This document shows positions 1-9,282 of a DNA stretch of 64,000 nucleotides, one piece after another. Source of the DNA: Sphingomonas sp. dw_22 (GTDB lineage Bacteria > Pseudomonadota > Alphaproteobacteria > Sphingomonadales > Sphingomonadaceae). The position numbers were made by a program, and so were the translations under genes. The DNA lies in the NCBI RefSeq assembly GCF_018449795.1, contig NZ_JAAVVE010000009.1, positions 1 to 64,000 of the forward strand. Reading direction: 5' to 3'. The notes under the pieces are model-generated. The model had not been told where the DNA came from, did no database searches, and was given only the letters and a program-made list of their open reading frames with translations. Positions within the stretch are counted from its first letter, which is position 1. Each line of letters begins with the position of its first letter.

Positions 1-3
1 CTT

Positions 4-1437
4 GTGCCGGAAGCCGCGCTGACGCATCAGTCGGCCATGGGGACACGCGGCGGCGATCGGCATTGGTGGTGGCTGCTCGGCGCGCTGACCCTGCTCGGCT
101 TCGGGCTCCGGCTTGCAAGCGCGCAGGGCGGGCTATGGCTGGACGAAGCCTGGTCCGCAGTGCTGGCGCATGACGCGGGTACGCCGCTCGGCGTCTTCCT
201 CAACATCAATCACGACAACAACCACCATCTGAACTCGCTGTGGCTGCAATTCGTGGGGTTGAGCGCCCCTCCCCCGCTGGCGCGCGCGCTGTCGATCGCT
301 ACCGGGACCGCGGCGATCGTCATCGCCGGGCTGATCGGCCGACGCCGGAGCCCGGCGCTCGGCCTCGTTACCGGCGCCCTGTTCGCGCTCTCGCCGATCC
401 TGGTCACGCTGGGCTCCGAGGCACGGGGCTATGCGCCGATGACGCTCGCCCTGCTGACGGCGATCCTGCTCACCGATCGCTGGCTGGCGGGTGATACGAA
501 GCACAGCCCGGCCACGGCGCTGGCGCTGTGCTTCTTCCTCGGCGCCCTGTCGCAGCTCACGATGGTCTTCGGCTTCTGCGCGCTGGGCGGCTGGGTGTTC
601 CTCGCGTTGTGGAAGCGTTCTACATTCGGTGAGGCGCTGACTGGCACGTTCCACCTGCTCCTGCCCAGCGCATTGGCATTGGCGGCAGTGGCCGGCATCG
701 TCCTGGGCGCCGCCGCGGCGGGCGGGACCGGCTTCCAGTTCGGTCGCTACGATCCGTTCGACTGGCCGCACTATCTTCAGGCAATCGTCGAGATGCTGGG
801 ATACACGCTCGGCATTCCGCCGGTGTCGGCCTGGTGGCTGGCCCTTGTGCCGATCCTCATGGTGCTGGCCGCCGGCGCGGGCGTGGCGCGCTCCGCCTTT
901 CACTGGCTCGCGATCATCGGCTTTCCCGTTGCGCTGGCGGTGCTGCAATCGGGCAATGTCGGCCATCCACGCTACTATCTTCTCACCGGACTCGCCCTGC
1001 TGCTGCTCGTCTCCGAGCTGCTGTGGCTCGGCTGGCGCGCAGGCGGCTGGAAGCGATGGCTCGCCGCGGCCACGCTCGGCATCTTCACAGCGGGCAGCCT
1101 GATCCAGGACATCGGCCTGATCCGCAACCAGCGCGGCGATCCCGGTGCCGCGATCCGCGCGCTTCGGGCACACGCACCGGGCGGCACCAGCGTCATCCTC
1201 GATCGCGGGACGGGCCTGGCGATACTCCAGGTCGCCGCCGCGGAGGCCCGCTACAAGCTCGACATCCTCGAGAACCACCCCTGCGGCCCCGCCCGTTTCC
1301 TGTTCCTCGATCGCTTCCAGGGCGAGGCGCTGCCCGCCGCCAGCATCCGCTGCGGCAAGCGCTACGCGCCGATCGCCCAGGGACGCGCGCATGGCCTCTC
1401 CGGCACCAACTGGACACTGTACGAACGACAGCCGTAG
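4..1437 (+). CDS. Multi-pass membrane glycosyltransferase, GT-C type (GT39/ArnT-like)
   Basis: Reading from GTG gives 477 residues, but the true start may lie before the window because only three bases precede it. The protein is mostly hydrophobic helices (first at about residues 21-40) with loops between. An Asp-Glu pair (D47-E48, in LWLDEAWS) follows the first helix; that is the hallmark of polyprenyl-phosphate-sugar-dependent GT-C enzymes such as ArnT and PMT, where it lies in the first outer loop. A His/Asn-rich segment (HDNNHHLN) about 25 residues later also fits the family. The soluble C-terminus has two Cys. The likely role is transfer of a sugar from a lipid carrier to an envelope acceptor; the substrate cannot be read. 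The VWA gene follows after 8 bases. Confidence 0.65.
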   Translation: MPEAALTHQSAMGTRGGDRHWWWLLGALTLLGFGLRLASAQGGLWLDEAWSAVLAHDAGTPLGVFLNINHDNNHHLNSLWLQFVGLSAPPPLARALSIATGTAAIVIAGLIGRRRSPALGLVTGALFALSPILVTLGSEARGYAPMTLALLTAILLTDRWLAGDTKHSPATALALCFFLGALSQLTMVFGFCALGGWVFLALWKRSTFGEALTGTFHLLLPSALALAAVAGIVLGAAAAGGTGFQFGRYDPFDWPHYLQAIVEMLGYTLGIPPVSAWWLALVPILMVLAAGAGVARSAFHWLAIIGFPVALAVLQSGNVGHPRYYLLTGLALLLLVSELLWLGWRAGGWKRWLAAATLGIFTAGSLIQDIGLIRNQRGDPGAAIRALRAHAPGGTSVILDRGTGLAILQVAAAEARYKLDILENHPCGPARFLFLDRFQGEALPAASIRCGKRYAPIAQGRAHGLSGTNWTLYERQP

Positions 1438-1445
1438 AAGGAGGC

Positions 1446-2624
1446 ATGTTCTTCTCCTTCCTCGACGAGCTGCGCGCCGCGGGTATCCCGGCCAGCCTGA
1501 AGGAGCACCTCGTCCTGCTGGAAGCGCTCGACCGTGAAGTGATCGAGCGCACGCCCGAAGCCTTCTACTATCTAGCCCGCGCGACCTTCGTGAAGGACGA
1601 GGGGCTGCTCGACCGCTTCGACCAGGTCTTCGCCAAGGTGTTCAAGGGGATCGCCTCCTCCTATGGCGTCACCCCCGCCGAAATCCCCGAAGACTGGCTG
1701 CGGGCAGTCGCCGAGAAATATCTGACGCCCGAGGAGATGGAGGCGATCAAATCGCTCGGTTCGTGGGACGAGATCATGGAGACGCTGAAGAAGCGCCTGG
1801 AAGAGCAGCAGGGCCGGCACGAGGGCGGCAGCAAATGGATCGGCACCGGCGGCACCTCTCCCTATGGCAATTCGGGCTATAATCCCGAAGGCGTCCGCAT
1901 CGGCGGCGAGAGCCAGCACAAGCGCGCGCTCAAGGTGTGGGAAGGCCGCGAGTTCAGGAATCTCGACAGCACGCGCGAGCTGGGCACCCGCAACATCAAG
2001 GTCGCGCTACGGCGTCTCCGCCGCTTCGCCCGCGAAGGCGCCGCCGACGAGCTCGACATAGACGCGACGATCGACGGCACCGCGCGCCAGGGCTGGCTCG
2101 ACGTCCATATGCGCCCCGAACGCCACAATGCGGTCAAGCTGCTGCTGTTCCTCGACGTCGGCGGATCGATGGACCCGTTCGTCAAGCTCTGCGAGGAGCT
2201 GTTCTCAGCCGCGACCTCCGAGTTCAAGAACCTGGAATTCTTCTATTTCCACAACTGCCTCTACGAAGGCGTGTGGAAGGACAATCGCCGCCGCTTCACC
2301 GAGCGGACGCCGACCTGGGACATCCTCCACAAATATGGCCATGACTATAAGCTGATCTTCGTCGGCGACGCATCGATGAGCGCCTATGAGATCAGCCATC
2401 CCGGCGGCTCGGTCGAGCATTTCAACGAGGAAGCCGGCGCGGTGTGGATGCAGCGGATGGTGAGCACCTATCCGGCCGCCGTCTGGCTCAACGTGCTGCC
2501 TGAGGCACAATGGGGCTATACCCAGTCGGTGCGGCTCATCCGCGATCTGATGAACGACCGCATGTATCCGCTGACGCTGGCCGGGCTGGACGACGCGATG
2601 CGCGAGCTCAGCCGAAAGCGTTAG
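1446..2624 (+). CDS. VWA domain-containing protein, CoxE-like
   Basis: The 392-residue protein starts at an ATG preceded by GAAGGAGGC, a strong ribosome binding site. The N-terminal half is helical and charged. The C-terminal half is a von Willebrand A-type fold opening with LLFLDVGGSMDP at D237. The metal-binding motif is D-V-G-G-S, not the classical DxSxS, and this variant is usual in the CoxE-like family. Such proteins normally work with a MoxR-type AAA ATPase as a chaperone that inserts metals or matures enzymes; no MoxR gene is visible within this window. The 3' end overlaps the convergent gene on the other strand by four bases, so no terminator space separates them. Confidence 0.8.
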   Translation: MFFSFLDELRAAGIPASLKEHLVLLEALDREVIERTPEAFYYLARATFVKDEGLLDRFDQVFAKVFKGIASSYGVTPAEIPEDWLRAVAEKYLTPEEMEAIKSLGSWDEIMETLKKRLEEQQGRHEGGSKWIGTGGTSPYGNSGYNPEGVRIGGESQHKRALKVWEGREFRNLDSTRELGTRNIKVALRRLRRFAREGAADELDIDATIDGTARQGWLDVHMRPERHNAVKLLLFLDVGGSMDPFVKLCEELFSAATSEFKNLEFFYFHNCLYEGVWKDNRRRFTERTPTWDILHKYGHDYKLIFVGDASMSAYEISHPGGSVEHFNEEAGAVWMQRMVSTYPAAVWLNVLPEAQWGYTQSVRLIRDLMNDRMYPLTLAGLDDAMRELSRKR

Positions 2625-3484
2625 TTCTCGCCGGCCGCCGGCTCCTTGGAATTCTTCCGAATCCGGCGCGAAATCCGTCCCATCGCCGTCGTCGCGCGCG
2701 AGGTCGGCCGGGTTTCGTACAGCCCTTGGAGATAGGACTGATCGATCGACGTGGCGCGCGGCGGCGCCACCACCTGCGGATCGAACAGGGTCAGAATGGT
2801 CTCCGCCTCGATGCCCGCCTTGGGCGGCCGCGCCCCGGCCAGGGCTCGCATCGCAGTATAGTCGGCGATCTGGGTCAGCGTCTTGCCGAGCGCGGCGTCG
2901 TTGTCGATCACGACCATCGAGCCGACAATCGCCTGCTGCGTGGGTAGTTCGAGGATCGATGCCGATTTCACCGTCAGCGTACCGCCCGTCGCGCGCTGGC
3001 CATCCTCGTTCAGAATCTCGGTAGTATTCCAGACATGCACCGGCCCGTCCTGGAACGCGCGCTGCAGATCGACGGTGTTGACGCCCTCGAATATCTCGGG
3101 GTTGTTCTTGCGCATATCCTTCACAAGCGCGTCGGCATCGGGGGTGAGCACGAGGATGAGGTTGCCGCGGCATTTCTCGCCCGCAACCCGCACGCCCGCC
3201 TTCGCCGCGATCTTGCGGATCCGCTTGGCGATCATTGCATTATAGGGATCGGCGAAGCCGATGACTGCCGGGCACACCGGATCCTTGAATCGGATGAGCT
3301 GCCCGTCGACGCTCGACATGATCTGGCGGACATAATGATGCGCGACCTTCGGAGTGACTTCGCGCTGCCCGGTGACGACGATGCCGTCGTCCTGCGATTT
3401 GGCAGCGGGCGCCTCCTGCGCGGCGGCTGCCATGGGAGCCAGAGCCGCCAGAACAAGGCTCAGGCCGAACAAACGCGCACGCAT
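2621..3484 (-). CDS. Secreted protein of unknown function
   Basis: I chose the ATG that begins MRARLFGLSLVL because it starts a clean Sec signal peptide with a cleavage site after AAAAQ, near residue 22; an in-frame start 42 bases upstream would bury it. The mature protein (about 265 residues) begins with the stretch DDGIVVTGQRE, which resembles the N-terminus of sphingomonad TonB-dependent receptors. It has two cysteines (in DPVCPAVIGF and EKCRGN) that could form a disulfide in the periplasm, and a basic tail (RISRRIRK). I do not recognise a named domain. The likely location is the periplasm or outer membrane. It stands alone and converges on the VWA gene. Confidence 0.75.
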   Translation of the reverse strand: MRARLFGLSLVLAALAPMAAAAQEAPAAKSQDDGIVVTGQREVTPKVAHHYVRQIMSSVDGQLIRFKDPVCPAVIGFADPYNAMIAKRIRKIAAKAGVRVAGEKCRGNLILVLTPDADALVKDMRKNNPEIFEGVNTVDLQRAFQDGPVHVWNTTEILNEDGQRATGGTLTVKSASILELPTQQAIVGSMVVIDNDAALGKTLTQIADYTAMRALAGARPPKAGIEAETILTLFDPQVVAPPRATSIDQSYLQGLYETRPTSRATTAMGRISRRIRKNSKEPAAGEN

Positions 3485-3551
3485 CAAGCCACTCCCATCA
3501 GGTGAGTGGCGCATACAATACACCAACGGCTTGCCGCAACCCGAAAGCGGC

Positions 3552-3845
3552 TCAGAGCCGCTCGACCGCCCGCTCCAGCCGGCGCAGCACCGCGCTGTCC
3601 CCGGCCGCCGCGCTGGCTGCCTCGGATGCCAGCGCCATCAGCCGCACCGCCCCGAAGCTCGCCGCCAGGCCCTTCAGCCGCAGCGCGGCCGCAGACCATT
3701 CCTGCGGCCCCTTCGAGGCGCGAAGGCCGTCGATGCCGCGCTTTACGCTTTCGAGGAAAGCCTCGCGCAGCTCCGCGATCAGCGCGGGCTCGTCGCCTAC
3801 CGCCGCCGCCAGAGTCGCATCGATTGCACCGGGATCATACGCCAT
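3552..3845 (-). CDS. HPt-like phosphotransfer domain protein lacking the acceptor histidine
   Basis: The 97-residue, all-helical protein has the size and central motif of a single HPt domain. The sequence around residues 53-65 reads A-A-L-R-L-K-G-L-A-A-S-F-G, matching the HPt signature HxLKGxxxxxG, except that the phospho-accepting His is replaced by Leu55. The surrounding pattern (LKG, then FGA) is intact. HPt domains pass phosphate between histidine kinase receivers and response regulators; without the His this one cannot do so by the normal route and may act as a binding-only or inhibitory domain. It lies alone between divergent and tandem neighbours. Confidence 0.7.
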   Translation of the reverse strand: MAYDPGAIDATLAAAVGDEPALIAELREAFLESVKRGIDGLRASKGPQEWSAAALRLKGLAASFGAVRLMALASEAASAAAGDSAVLRRLERAVERL

Positions 3846-3929
3846 GGCGACGGAATAGCCCCGACAGCGTTAACCTTTCGTTTCACCCGCGAGTATTGGT
3901 CCCACCGCCAAATGTGCTAAACATGGACA

Positions 3930-6221
3930 ATGATTGGGGGAAACTCGGCCGAAGCCGCACCCGCGCCGAATGCGGCAATCGAAGACGAGCTGGTGGAGGT
4001 CGACATGGCCGAGCCGGTCGATGCCTTCGAATTCGAGGATGAAGCGGAGGAGGCGCCCCGGCGTCGATTCGGCTGGCTTCTGCCTGCCCTGGCCCTGCTC
4101 GTATCGGCCGCTTGGCTCGGCGGCATGCTGTGGCTCGTCTTGCCCTCGATCCGTGCCGGGCTCGAACCGGTCGCGCTGATCGAGCTGATCGCGGCCCTGT
4201 GCATCCCGCCGGCACTGCTGGGCATCCTCTATCTCGTCTCGCTGCGCACCAGCACGGCGGAGGCGCGCCGCTTCGGCGCCACCGCGCGCGCGATGCGGGC
4301 CGAGGCCGCCAGCCTGGAGCGCGCCGTCGCTACCCTGGCCGCCAAGATCGAGGCGAATCGCAGCGCGCTCGCCGAGCAGACCACGGTGATGATCGCGATG
4401 GGCGACCGCGCCGCCGAGCGGATCGGCCGCGTCGCGCAGGACGTGAGCGAACAATCGCGCGCTATCGATACGAGCACCCGCACGCTGCACGACGCGACCT
4501 CCGAGGCCGAGCGGCGCGTCTCGATCGTCCTTTCCTCGCTGCCCAAGGCGCATGAGGAGATGCGCGGCATGGCTGCGCGCGTCGACGCCGCCGGCCTGCT
4601 CGCCAGCCAGCGCGCCGCTTCGCTCGACACCCAGCTTTCGGCGCTCACCGAACGCGGCCGCGAGGCCGATCAGATCGCCAGCGGCGCCGCCGAGCGGCTC
4701 GCGGCGCATATCGCGCGCATGGAAGCCACCAGCGAGACGGCGAGCTCGCGGCTCGAACAGGTCACCGGCGAGATGTCGACTGCGGTCGACGCCGTGCTCG
4801 ATCGCGCCGCCCAGGCGGTGGACGAGGCCCGCAAGGGCATCGCCGCGCAGGGCGAGGCGATCCTGGCGATGCTCGGCGCCAACCAGGCCGCACTCGACCG
4901 CGCCGGCCGCGACAGCGCCGAGGCGCTCAGCGAACGCATGGGCATGATCGAGGATGCGATCATGCGCGTATCGATGCGGCTGGAAGAGGAACAGGGCCGC
5001 GGCGACGCGCTGTTCGCCGGGCTTTCGGGCGGCGTCGATCGGCTCGATCGCGAGCTCCAGGTGCTCCACGCCGCCGGCATGGACCGCACCCAGGCGCTCT
5101 CCGCGTCGATCAGCGTGCTCCACCAGTCGATGGATGCGATGACCGAGGCGATGCGGACCGGCGAGAGCACCGCGCGCACCGTGATCGGCACATCGGAAGA
5201 CCTGCTCACCGCGCTCGACGCCTCGGCGCGCGAGATCGACGAGACCCTGCCCGAAGCGCTCAACCGCCTGGATGCGCGCATCGCGGCCAGCCGCCAGGTC
5301 GTGGCCGGCGCGAAGCCGGAGCTGCTCGCGCTGGTCACCGCCGCCGAAAGTACGCACGAAGCGATCGAGGCGATTGCCGGCGTCGTCGCGCAACAGCGCG
5401 ATACACTCGCCAAGACCCAGGCGTCGCTGCTCGAAACGCTGGCGACCGGCGGCGACCAGGCGCAGTCGCTCGGCCGCATCGTCGACGAGACGATCGCAAC
5501 CACGCAGCGCTTCGCCGAAACCGCCGCGCCGCAACTGGTCGAGGCGCTGGTGCGCGTGCGCGAGACCTCGGCCGCCGCGGCCGATCACGCCCGCGAGACG
5601 CTCGGCATGATCGTCCCCGTCGCCGCCCAGGCGATCGAGGAAGCGAGCGGGACCGCGCTTCGGCGCGCAATGGATACGTCGGTGCGCCGCCAGCTCGCCG
5701 ATCTGGCCGACACCACCGAAGCGGCCGTCACGGCGGCCACCCATGCCTCCGAGCGGCTCTCGCAGCAGATGCACCTGATCGCCGAGACCACGGCCAAGGT
5801 AGAGGCACGGATCGACGAGGCACGCGACGAGCGCGAAAAGGGCGACAGCGAATCCTTCGCCCGCCGCGTCTCGCTGCTGATCGAAGCGCTCAATTCCGCA
5901 TCGATCGACATCGCCAAGGCCTTCTCGACCGAAGTGACCGACAGCGCCTGGGCCGCCTATCTGAAGGGCGACCGCGGCGTCTTCACGCGGCGCGCGGTAC
6001 GGCTGCTGGAGCCGGGCGAGACCCGCGAGATCGCGCGGCTCTATGATAACGACGACGATTTCCGCGAGAACGTCAATCGCTACATCCATGATTTCGAGGG
6101 GATGCTGCGCCAGATCCTGGCCCTGCGCGACGGCTCGCCGCTGGGCGTGACCTTGCTCTCGTCCGATATGGGCAAGCTGTATGTGGCGCTGGCCCAGGCG
6201 ATCGAGCGGCTGCGGACCTGA
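3930..6221 (+). CDS. Large two-TM coiled-coil protein (TipN-like architecture)
   Basis: The 763-residue protein has an acidic N-terminus (residues 1-40), two closely spaced membrane helices (about 48-72 and 83-105), then roughly 550 residues of Ala/Glu/Arg-rich helix with heptad character. A compact C-terminal segment from about residue 660 (EVTDSAWAAYLKGDRGVFTR) looks conserved and globular. N-terminal TM pair plus long cytoplasmic coiled coil is the layout of Caulobacter TipN, a polarity marker; methyl-accepting signal domains are also superficially similar but the hallmark hairpin is absent. I infer a structural or polarity role at the inner membrane, unproven. The gene converges on the retropepsin-like gene with one base between stop codons. 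Confidence 0.6.
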   Translation: MIGGNSAEAAPAPNAAIEDELVEVDMAEPVDAFEFEDEAEEAPRRRFGWLLPALALLVSAAWLGGMLWLVLPSIRAGLEPVALIELIAALCIPPALLGILYLVSLRTSTAEARRFGATARAMRAEAASLERAVATLAAKIEANRSALAEQTTVMIAMGDRAAERIGRVAQDVSEQSRAIDTSTRTLHDATSEAERRVSIVLSSLPKAHEEMRGMAARVDAAGLLASQRAASLDTQLSALTERGREADQIASGAAERLAAHIARMEATSETASSRLEQVTGEMSTAVDAVLDRAAQAVDEARKGIAAQGEAILAMLGANQAALDRAGRDSAEALSERMGMIEDAIMRVSMRLEEEQGRGDALFAGLSGGVDRLDRELQVLHAAGMDRTQALSASISVLHQSMDAMTEAMRTGESTARTVIGTSEDLLTALDASAREIDETLPEALNRLDARIAASRQVVAGAKPELLALVTAAESTHEAIEAIAGVVAQQRDTLAKTQASLLETLATGGDQAQSLGRIVDETIATTQRFAETAAPQLVEALVRVRETSAAAADHARETLGMIVPVAAQAIEEASGTALRRAMDTSVRRQLADLADTTEAAVTAATHASERLSQQMHLIAETTAKVEARIDEARDEREKGDSESFARRVSLLIEALNSASIDIAKAFSTEVTDSAWAAYLKGDRGVFTRRAVRLLEPGETREIARLYDNDDDFRENVNRYIHDFEGMLRQILALRDGSPLGVTLLSSDMGKLYVALAQAIERLRT

Positions 6222-6222
6222 T

Positions 6223-7161
6223 CTAGGGCCTGGGTCGCGGACCGGCGCCCCTCCCCAACGGTATCAGGACCAACTGCTTCTTCTGCACGTCGAGTATCGT
6301 GATCCCGCGCGAGAAGAAGCCGTTGCCGAGCAGTCCGTCCGCGCCGGTGGATTCCGCATAGCCGCTGTCGATCGGCACTGCGCGGGCCGAAGCGCCGCCG
6401 ATCCGGAGCCCGGCCCTGGCCTTTTGCGTCGCCTGCACGATGCCGTCCGCGGTCGTCCTGGTGCCGGCTTCGATGGGGGTGCCCGCCGGGAAGACACGCC
6501 GCCAGGCGACATCGGACAGCCTCACGGCGCCGTTGAAGCCGAAATCGACCTCCAGCGCGACCGTCTGGCCGTTCACCAGCGCATCGACACGGTTGCCCTG
6601 CATCAGGGGAACGACGATCGCGCCGGCGCCAGCGGTGATGCCGCCGCTACCGATGATGGACAGGCGATGCTCGTCCGGGCGCACCATCATGGCGACGCGA
6701 TCGAGCACGTCCTTGCCGAGCACCGCTGCGATCGGGCGCCCCAGCGCCATCGACATGGGTTCCAGATCGGTGGAGATCAATTGCCCCTCGACCGTCACCA
6801 TATGCGGCACGTCCAATCGCACGGTTTCCGTACGGCGGCTGGAAAGCGCGCTCGCTCCAGTGAGGATGTGCCCGGTCTCCGCACCCAGCCGGATGCCGGC
6901 CTTCAGCGCGAAACCCTGGTCGATCAGCGTGGGTTGGGAATCATTGTCGAGCAATACCATCGCGGGCTGTCCGTTGATCGTCGCCTGGAACAATATCTCA
7001 TCTCGAAATTGCTCGTACGGCACCGGCGTCCAGGTTCCGTCCTGCGGAAAGCGGATCGTGATCGTCCGGTCGCCTGCGTCCGGCACGGTCGCCGGTGGTT
7101 TGGCGGTCTGCGCGCTCGCGGTACCGGCCATCGACAGCAAAATCGCCAGACTGCGGATCAT
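6223..7161 (-). CDS. Retropepsin-like aspartic protease family protein, degenerate active site
   Basis: The chosen ATG is preceded by GGGAGGCTC and opens a Sec signal peptide (MIRSLAILLSMAGTASAQ); the product is 312 residues. Two lobes of about 130 residues follow the clan AA pattern: a beta hairpin ending in AMVLLDNDSQ at D72, and a second lobe with ALEVDFGFNGAV at D206. The canonical D-T/S-G triads are D-N-D and D-F-G here, so catalytic activity is doubtful. Each lobe ends with the typical glycine-rich segment (AVLGKDVLDR and GLLGNGFFSR). It should be periplasmic. The neighbouring DUF1467 gene ends 80 bases upstream of its start. Confidence 0.7.
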   Translation of the reverse strand: MIRSLAILLSMAGTASAQTAKPPATVPDAGDRTITIRFPQDGTWTPVPYEQFRDEILFQATINGQPAMVLLDNDSQPTLIDQGFALKAGIRLGAETGHILTGASALSSRRTETVRLDVPHMVTVEGQLISTDLEPMSMALGRPIAAVLGKDVLDRVAMMVRPDEHRLSIIGSGGITAGAGAIVVPLMQGNRVDALVNGQTVALEVDFGFNGAVRLSDVAWRRVFPAGTPIEAGTRTTADGIVQATQKARAGLRIGGASARAVPIDSGYAESTGADGLLGNGFFSRGITILDVQKKQLVLIPLGRGAGPRPRP

Positions 7162-7241
7162 GAGCCTCCCTTTCGCCGAAACGGTGCTGGAGTGCTTCTC
7201 GCAGCAGAGACAGGCGATGGGAATATGGTCCCGCAAGTATC

Positions 7242-7514
7242 TTATCGAGCGCTCGGATGCACCCAATCCAGCATGTCGGGCGTCACCCAGCCATAGATAT
7301 AGTTCAGCGCGAAGATGCCGAACAGCGCCGTGGCGACGATCGTCGTGCGGATCGCCACGCGCTTCAGACTGAAATCATGCGGCGCGCTGGGCGCCTGGCC
7401 AGGAACCAGCGGCACGCCCGCCTCCTCGCTGGTGCGCACCCCGAAGGGCAGCACCAGGAAGACCGAGAAGGCCCAGAACAACACGTAGATCGCCAGCGCC
7501 GACTTCCACTGCAT
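7242..7514 (-). CDS. DUF1467 family membrane protein
   Basis: The 90-residue protein has two membrane helices, at about residues 5-25 and 55-75, and a conserved central loop beginning FGVRTSEEAG. This pattern and length match the alphaproteobacterial DUF1467 family, whose function is unknown. It follows the RNase J gene with 10 bases between them on the same strand, so it is the last likely member of the long nuo-birA-coaX-rnj transcript. The start ATG is the only sensible one. Confidence 0.85.
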   Translation of the reverse strand: MQWKSALAIYVLFWAFSVFLVLPFGVRTSEEAGVPLVPGQAPSAPHDFSLKRVAIRTTIVATALFGIFALNYIYGWVTPDMLDWVHPSAR

Positions 7515-7524
7515 GGAAGGCGCC

Positions 7525-9198
7525 TTACGCCTCGATCAGCAGCACGTCGACCACCGGCTTCTTGCCCGTATAGCGCGTCGCGACGCGGCGCACCGCGAGG
7601 CGCAGGCTCTCACGCAGCTTCTCGCGGTCACGGCTGTCCTTCTTGACCGCTTCGGCCGCGGCATCGGCGGCTTCGTCGAGGAAATCGTCGCGATCCTCCT
7701 CCACCGGCACGCCCTCGACGCGGACCACCGGGCGCCCGATCAGATTGCCCTTAGAGCTGATCGCCACCGCCACCGATATCTGGCCATAGAGCGCCAGCTT
7801 GCGCCGCTCGTTGATCGTCGTGCCGTCGGCCGGCAGGATCACGTCACCGTCGAGCACGAGGCGACCCACCGGCGCCAGGCCGATCTTCCTGGGACCGTCC
7901 GGCGCCAGCCGCACGATATCGCCATTCACCTGGTTCACCGCCTTCGGCACGCCCTGCGACAAGGCGAAGCGCGCCTGCTCGTGCATGTGGCGGACCTCGC
8001 CATGCACCGGCACGATGATCTCGGGCCGGATCCAGCGATACATCTCGGCCAGCTCGGGGCGGCCCGGATGGCCGGAGACATGGATGAACGCCTGGCGATC
8101 GGTGATGAGCTCGACGCCCTGCCCCGCCAGCAGGTTCATGATCCTGCCGATCGCGATCTCGTTGCCGGGGATCTGGCGCGAGGAGAAGACGACGGTGTCG
8201 CCCTCATGCACCTTCAGCACGTGCGAACCCTCGGCGATGCGGTTGAGCGCGGCGCGCGGCTCGCCCTGGCCGCCGGTGGCGACGATCAGCACGCGCGAAG
8301 GCGGCAGCGTCATCGCGGTGTCGAAATCGATCGTCTCGGGGAAATCGCGCAGATAGCCGGTCGCCTTGGCGACGCGGATGATGCGATCGAGCGAGCGGCC
8401 GGCGACGCACAGCTCGCGCCCGGTATCCTGGGCGACCTCACCCAGCGTCTGGAGCCGCGCGGCGTTGGACGCGAAGGTGGTGACGAGCACGCGCCCCTTG
8501 GCGGCGCCGATCACTTCGTCCAGACCGGTGCGGACATCGGCCTCGGAACCCGAAGCCTCGGGATTGAAGACATTGGTGGAATCGCAGACCAGCGCCAGGA
8601 TGCCCTGATCGCCGATCGCGGTCAGCTCGGCGGCGGTCGACGCCCCGCCCAGCGACGGCGCTTCGTCGAGCTTCCAGTCGCCGGTGTGGAAGATCTTGCC
8701 ATAGGGCGTCTCGATCAGCAGCGCATTGCCCTCGGGGATCGAGTGCGCCAGCGGCGCATAGGTGATCGTGAACGGGCCGATGCCGAACGGCCCCTCTTCC
8801 TCGACCACGTTGAGCTCGACGCGGTCCTCGATGCCCTCTTCCTCGAGCTTGCCGCGGATCAGGCCGGCGGTGAACGGTGTGGCATAGAGCGGCACGCCCA
8901 GATCCGCCGCAAGATAGGGCAGTGCGCCGATATGGTCCTCATGCCCATGCGTCAGCACGATGCCGAGCAGATCGTCCAGCCGCTCCTCGATGAACTGGAG
9001 ATCGGGCAGGATCACGTCGATGCCCGGATAATTGGCATCGCCGAAGGTGATACCGCAATCGACCATCAGCCACTTGCCCTTGGTGCCATAGAGATTGACG
9101 TTCATGCCGATCTCACCCGAGCCGCCAAGCGCGAGGAAGAGGAGTTCGTTGCCAGGTTTCACGTAGATCCTATCGAATATGGAAGGCGCCGCCGGCAC
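7525..9198 (-). CDS. rnj: Ribonuclease J
   Basis: The 557-residue protein is a metallo-beta-lactamase/beta-CASP nuclease. The zinc-binding motif HGHEDHIG lies near residue 85; later metal and CASP motifs include THT-like SGHPGRPE near residue 370 and PVHGE near 385. Length and the C-terminal small domain fit alphaproteobacterial RNase J, which has 5'-3' exonuclease and endonuclease activity on rRNA precursors and mRNA in the cytoplasm. The start is set by the conserved N-terminus (ELLFLALGGSGEIGMN). It follows coaX after 84 bases and precedes the DUF1467 gene, an order common in this group. Confidence 0.93.
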   Translation of the reverse strand: MPAAPSIFDRIYVKPGNELLFLALGGSGEIGMNVNLYGTKGKWLMVDCGITFGDANYPGIDVILPDLQFIEERLDDLLGIVLTHGHEDHIGALPYLAADLGVPLYATPFTAGLIRGKLEEEGIEDRVELNVVEEEGPFGIGPFTITYAPLAHSIPEGNALLIETPYGKIFHTGDWKLDEAPSLGGASTAAELTAIGDQGILALVCDSTNVFNPEASGSEADVRTGLDEVIGAAKGRVLVTTFASNAARLQTLGEVAQDTGRELCVAGRSLDRIIRVAKATGYLRDFPETIDFDTAMTLPPSRVLIVATGGQGEPRAALNRIAEGSHVLKVHEGDTVVFSSRQIPGNEIAIGRIMNLLAGQGVELITDRQAFIHVSGHPGRPELAEMYRWIRPEIIVPVHGEVRHMHEQARFALSQGVPKAVNQVNGDIVRLAPDGPRKIGLAPVGRLVLDGDVILPADGTTINERRKLALYGQISVAVAISSKGNLIGRPVVRVEGVPVEEDRDDFLDEAADAAAEAVKKDSRDREKLRESLRLAVRRVATRYTGKKPVVDVLLIEA

Positions 9199-9282
9199 GA
9201 TGGGCCAAGCGGCAGCGGGTCAAAGAAGAAAATTGCGGCTATGGAATGATCTCGTCATTCCTGCGCCGAAGCGCGCGCCATG

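Noticed and set aside
7513..9249. 578-codon frame opposite rnj
   Set aside because: His/Arg/Asp-rich shadow of the RNase J frame, with no known motifs.
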